64,000 nucleotides of DNA from the NCBI GenBank assembly GCA_964484095.1, contig CAZAEB010000001.1:1-64000 (forward strand), given 5' to 3'. The translations under genes were made by a program, and so were the position numbers. This DNA is from CAZAEB01 sp964484095. GTDB taxonomy: Bacteria > Patescibacteriota > Microgenomatia > UBA12405 > BS750m-G30. The notes beneath the pieces were generated by a model. It saw only the letters and a list, made by a program, of their open reading frames with translations. It was not told the DNA's origin and made no database searches. Numbering within the stretch: position 1 is the first letter of the stretch; every line of letters starts with the position of its first letter. Of the stretch, positions 61,614-64,000 are shown in pieces.

Positions 61614-61642
61614 ATTATATATAAGAGACTTTCGATTAACAA
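61614..61642 (-). promoter_or_regulatory. alaS operon promoter, leaderless start
   Basis: TTGTTA (61637-61642), 17-nt spacer, TATAAT (61614-61619), then 5 nt to the ATG. Transcription would begin at the start codon. Confidence 0.6.
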
Positions 61643-61663
61643 ATTAAAGTCTTGATTTTAAAA

Positions 61664-61686
61664 TATAATTTAGTTATCATGATAAC
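61664..61686 (+). promoter_or_regulatory. -10 box followed by a perfect 14-bp palindrome
   Basis: TATAAT (61664-61669) is followed after 3 nt by GTTATCATGATAAC (61673-61686), a perfect palindrome that would cover the transcription start. This is a typical repressor-operator position. It controls the Pro-rich gene at 61716. Confidence 0.5.
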
Positions 61687-61715
61687 AATTAAAAGTTTAA
61701 TCAAAAGGAGTGAAA

Positions 61716-62030
61716 ATGAATGACGATTACACAAAATCAGCTGATGATCAACAGACCACCGATCAACCAGTAGATGTTACCCAACCGACAGACCAGCCAG
61801 CTGCTCCCAACACTGTTCCTTCCCCGCAAGAACCAGTAGCGGCGCCGGAGCCAACCACGCCACCTGCATCAGAACCGATTACACCCCAGCCGCAGGAGCC
61901 AGCAGAAACACCGGTAGCGCCAGAACAGCCCCCAGAGCAAACACAAGAACCAGTAGTGCCAAGCGGGTTTGCCCCAACAGCTGCACCGACACCAACCACT
62001 GAGGAAAACCCTCAGCAAGAAGAAGAATAA
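61716..62030 (+). CDS. Pro/Glu/Thr/Ala-rich disordered acidic protein
   Basis: 104 residues, 25 of them Pro, with Glu, Gln, Thr and Ala making up most of the rest; one Lys, no Cys or Trp. No signal peptide or membrane helix is visible, so it is either cytoplasmic or exported by an unknown route. The ATG follows AAAGGAG by 5 nt (a GTG six bases earlier overlaps that site). It is more GC-rich than its surroundings, as its Pro and Ala codons dictate. Bounded by its own promoter/operator and a terminator. Function unknown. Confidence 0.65.
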   Translation: MNDDYTKSADDQQTTDQPVDVTQPTDQPAAPNTVPSPQEPVAAPEPTTPPASEPITPQPQEPAETPVAPEQPPEQTQEPVVPSGFAPTAAPTPTTEENPQQEEE

Positions 62031-62031
62031 G

Positions 62032-62068
62032 AAAAAAGATTACTTTCTTTTTGAAAATAATCTTTTTT
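62032..62068. terminator. Bidirectional terminator shared by convergent genes
   Basis: An 11-bp stem AAAAAAGATTA/TAATCTTTTTT surrounds a loop that can pair TTTC with GAAA; T-runs follow on both strands. One arm is part of the last codons of the YtxH-like gene. Confidence 0.7.
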
Positions 62069-62291
62069 TAGCAGGAGCCTTATCCTCTTTTTTGGCCGAA
62101 ATATTTTTAGCAACAGTGTTTTGAATTAGGGCTTTACCTTCATTGGCAACTATTTTTGTTTTTGCTCCTAAAAAGTTTACTATTTTGTTTCTGTCTTCTT
62201 CTTTCAGAAACAAACCAACGGCAAAACCAACAAGAGCACCTACTAGCACTCCGCCAATATTGCCATTATCACTTTTTTGATCTTTTTTCAT
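62040..62291 (-). CDS. YtxH-like small membrane protein
   Basis: 83 residues from the ATG at 62291 (an upstream TTG at 62303 is less likely). A glycine-rich membrane segment (GGVLVGALVGFAVGLFL) near the N-terminus, then a Lys/Ala-rich tail. This matches the YtxH layout. It overlaps the 3' end of the DUF948-like gene by 23 nt in another frame; such pairs often occur together and probably act at the membrane. Role unknown. Confidence 0.75.
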   Translation of the reverse strand: MKKDQKSDNGNIGGVLVGALVGFAVGLFLKEEDRNKIVNFLGAKTKIVANEGKALIQNTVAKNISAKKEDKAPAKKRLFSKRK

Positions 62292-62544
62292 CTTTGCCAA
62301 CAAAGCTTTTAATTAAACTAACAATTTCTACACTATTTCTCAACCCTTCAACGATCCCGGAAAAAAGCGCTCCTGGTTCATTTAGTTTTGCTGTAAAAGA
62401 AGTAATCTCCTCGGCAGTATCATTAACCTTTTTAACAACATTTCTAATCTCTTTTAAAAACAAAATAAGCCAAATGCCAATAGCGATAAAAACCACCGTT
62501 AAGGCAACTATCGAAATAATAAGAACAATCTGAACTATATCCAT
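62269..62544 (-). CDS. DUF948-like membrane protein
   Basis: 91 residues: an N-terminal membrane helix (IVLIISIVALTVVFIAIGIW) followed by an amphipathic helical region (VKKVNDTAEEITSFTAKL), as in DUF948 proteins. The YtxH-like gene follows with overlap. A TTGACA/TAAAGT promoter ends 5 nt before the ATG, predicting a leaderless mRNA. Confidence 0.72.
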   Translation of the reverse strand: MDIVQIVLIISIVALTVVFIAIGIWLILFLKEIRNVVKKVNDTAEEITSFTAKLNEPGALFSGIVEGLRNSVEIVSLIKSFVGKDEKRSKK

Positions 62545-62549
62545 AGATA

Positions 62550-62578
62550 ACTTTAAAAAGATATTCCCAAAATGTCAA
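62550..62578 (-). promoter_or_regulatory. Promoter of the DUF948-YtxH pair, leaderless
   Basis: A perfect TTGACA (62573-62578), 17-nt spacer, TAAAGT (62550-62555), five bases before the ATG. It fits inside the 40-nt gap after the RodZ-like gene. Confidence 0.5.
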
Positions 62579-62584
62579 GGTCGA

Positions 62585-63244
62585 CTATTGACAATTAATT
62601 TCCTTTTCCGTTTCGTAAATCTTTCCCAGCGGGCTTTGAGCCTTTATACTGATGGACTTTTTTCCAGAAACAAAAAGGAGTTGTTCGCTAAAATCTCCAT
62701 TACTATCAACTTCAACAGGAATGTTGTCGATTATTATTGCACTCTCTGGATCTGTTTTACCTTCTATCACCACCCAAAACTGATCACCTTTTTTCTGACA
62801 GCCAACTTCATATTTCAACTCCGGAGGAGAGTTATAAGATAAATATTGATAAAAAAGATATCCTATCAATAAAAAAAATATTGTCCCCAGTCCCAATATT
62901 TTTGCTCTGTTGGGATCTAGGCTAATTTTTTCAACAACTCTTTTTGCTGTTTTTTTAATATCTCCGGCAAAAGACTGTCTATTTCCTAATTTTAGCCTTT
63001 TAGGCTGGCTTACTCCCAAATCTCTTCTAAAAAAAGAAATGCAATCGTCTCCGGACAATCCCAAAAACTCTCCGTAGCTTCTAATATAGAGCCTAGCATA
63101 GCTTTCCCCAGGCAATAACTGGTACTGACCAGACTCGATTACCCTCAAGTACTTTAGAGGAATTTTTGTTTTGTCAGACACCTCTTGTAGATCAATTCTT
63201 CGCTCTAGCCTGGCTTTTTTTAAAATCTCAGCTGCAGTTTTCAT
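62585..63244 (-). CDS. RodZ-like HTH membrane protein
   Basis: 219 residues. N-terminal Cro/C1-type HTH of RodZ type (AEILKKARLERRIDLQEVS, then IPLKYLRVIESGQYQLLPGE and YARLYIRSYGEFLGL). A basic linker and a membrane helix (about 112-133) lead to a small external beta domain. RodZ links MreB to the cell wall in rods; mreB is not in the window. Starts 11 nt after ftsK on the same strand. Confidence 0.85.
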   Translation of the reverse strand: MKTAAEILKKARLERRIDLQEVSDKTKIPLKYLRVIESGQYQLLPGESYARLYIRSYGEFLGLSGDDCISFFRRDLGVSQPKRLKLGNRQSFAGDIKKTAKRVVEKISLDPNRAKILGLGTIFFLLIGYLFYQYLSYNSPPELKYEVGCQKKGDQFWVVIEGKTDPESAIIIDNIPVEVDSNGDFSEQLLFVSGKKSISIKAQSPLGKIYETEKEINCQ

Positions 63245-63255
63245 CTCTAATTTCC

Positions 63256-64000
63256 TTAACCTTGATCTATCTCTTCAGGAAGAGACTCCACCAAAACTTC
63301 TCTTGCCTTTGAACCTTCCGAAGGGCCAACAATACCCGCTACCTCCAACTGGTCAAGAATGCGAGCCGCTCTGGCATAACCCACCTTAAGACGGCGCTGC
63401 ATTAAAGAAGCAGAGGCTTTTTTAGCATCAACCACCAGCTTTGCCGCCTGGGCAAAAATCTCATCTCTTTCCTCCCCATCAATCATCATTGATTTTGACC
63501 CAAAAACTGGAACCGGCTGAGTAACTACTTTCTCATCGTAAGCAGCCTCTCCCTGGTTTTTCAAAAACTCGGTCAGTCTACCGATCTCTTGGTCAGAAAT
63601 GAAAGGACCTTGAATTCTAACCGGTTTTGCTTGATCAGGAGGAATATAAAGCATGTCTCCTCTTCCCAATAATTTTTCTGCTCCGGGAGTATCTAAAATT
63701 ACTCTCGAATCGATCATGCTGGAAACCGCAAAAGAAATTCTAGTGGGAATATTGGCTTTAATAAGTCCTGTCAAAACATCCACCGAAGGTCTTTGGGTTG
63801 CCAAAATAAGATGAATTCCTGTTGCCCTGGCCATCTGAGCAATTCTGCAAACACTATCTTCAATCTCTGCCGGAGCAAAAAGCATCAAATCGGCCAGTTC
63901 ATCGATAATGATAAGGATATTAGGCAATGATTGAAAACCAGCCATCTCATTGTATCCGTCAATATTTCTTACCCCAACTTCAGCAAACAACTTATAGCGG
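63256..64000 (-). CDS. ftsK: DNA translocase FtsK/SpoIIIE, C-terminal part
   Basis: The 5' part lies beyond the window; the frame is open to the edge (reads RYKLFAEVGVRNIDGYN). The motor domain's Walker B NILIIIDELADLM, ATGIHLILATQRPSVDVLTG and GRGDMLYIP are seen. The gamma winged-helix domain SASLMQRRLKVGYARAARIL, which reads KOPS-like DNA, ends the protein. Pumps chromosomal DNA through the division septum. Confidence 0.96.
   Translation of the reverse strand, partial: RYKLFAEVGVRNIDGYNEMAGFQSLPNILIIIDELADLMLFAPAEIEDSVCRIAQMARATGIHLILATQRPSVDVLTGLIKANIPTRISFAVSSMIDSRVILDTPGAEKLLGRGDMLYIPPDQAKPVRIQGPFISDQEIGRLTEFLKNQGEAAYDEKVVTQPVPVFGSKSMMIDGEERDEIFAQAAKLVVDAKKASASLMQRRLKVGYARAARILDQLEVAGIVGPSEGSKAREVLVESLPEEIDQG

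Noticed and set aside
61763..61999. Gly/Val-rich minus-strand ORF
   Set aside because: Mirror image of the Pro/Ala-rich gene; its composition is fully explained by the antisense of CCN/GCN codons.
1..64000. CRISPR arrays, insertion sequences, prophage or defence islands
   Set aside because: Read on both strands: no repeated spacer-like units, no transposase or integrase motifs, no restriction or toxin genes. The content is core chromosomal.

Overview
This 64 kb window looks like chromosomal DNA of a Candidate Phyla Radiation (Patescibacteria) bacterium, probably of the Microgenomates group. The CPR call rests on several things seen here: the spc ribosomal block has no rpmD (uL30) gene between rpsE and rplO; AspRS and AlaRS are shortened; short reading frames are packed with 1-20 nt overlaps; and small families frequent in these genomes occur (a DUF5679-like zinc ribbon, DUF4446, DUF3048, short membrane-anchored PPIase and SurA-like proteins). 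The narrower Microgenomates placement is inference. TGA is used as an ordinary stop (for example in ATGA overlaps of aspS/dac, secD/secF and rplO/secY), so the UGA=Gly code of Gracilibacteria does not apply. No CRISPR array, transposase, phage gene or integron was seen. Nearly all genes lie on the minus strand.

Layout. 1-1.7 kb: end of a YkgJ-like cysteine-cluster gene, an unusual LexA-type HTH/UDP-sugar-dehydrogenase fusion, and a 57-codon ORF. 1.7-9 kb: typA, a gene interrupted by an in-frame TGA, a SurA-like and a cyclophilin-type foldase, dus, gltX and a membrane protein. 9-14.4 kb: the recJ-aspS-dac operon, divergent from cca. 14.4-19 kb: a six-gene operon DUF4446-DUF3048-HTH/NTase-AbrB-secD-secF. 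19-20 kb: two small genes and RNase P RNA. 20-24.7 kb: an HU-led operon with an ABC-2 exporter, miaA and an AI-2E family membrane protein. 24.7-28.2 kb: rny, recX, recA and tRNA-Pro(GGG). 28.3-55.2 kb: the large transcription/translation cluster rpoB-rpoC-rpsL-rpsG-fusA-tuf-rpsJ, the S10, spc and alpha blocks, then rplM-rpsI. 55.3-61.6 kb: operon alaS - large membrane protein - sortase - ruvX - zinc ribbon - mltG. 61.7-64 kb: a Pro-rich acidic protein, YtxH- and DUF948-like envelope proteins, a RodZ-like protein and the 3' part of ftsK.

Most of the content is core machinery: RNA polymerase, ribosome, elongation factors, Sec translocon, recombination (RecA/RecX/RecJ/RuvX) and cell-wall enzymes (Dac, MltG, sortase). 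The points most worth a second look are the HTH-dehydrogenase fusion with a palindrome over its own -35 box; a recurring promoter layout that predicts leaderless mRNAs; a terminator/attenuator between rpsJ and rplC; secY split by a one-base frameshift; the UGA-interrupted gene; substitutions at classic rifampicin and streptomycin resistance positions; RNase Y without its membrane helix; and a predicted actin-like/transmembrane/extracellular fusion next to a sortase.
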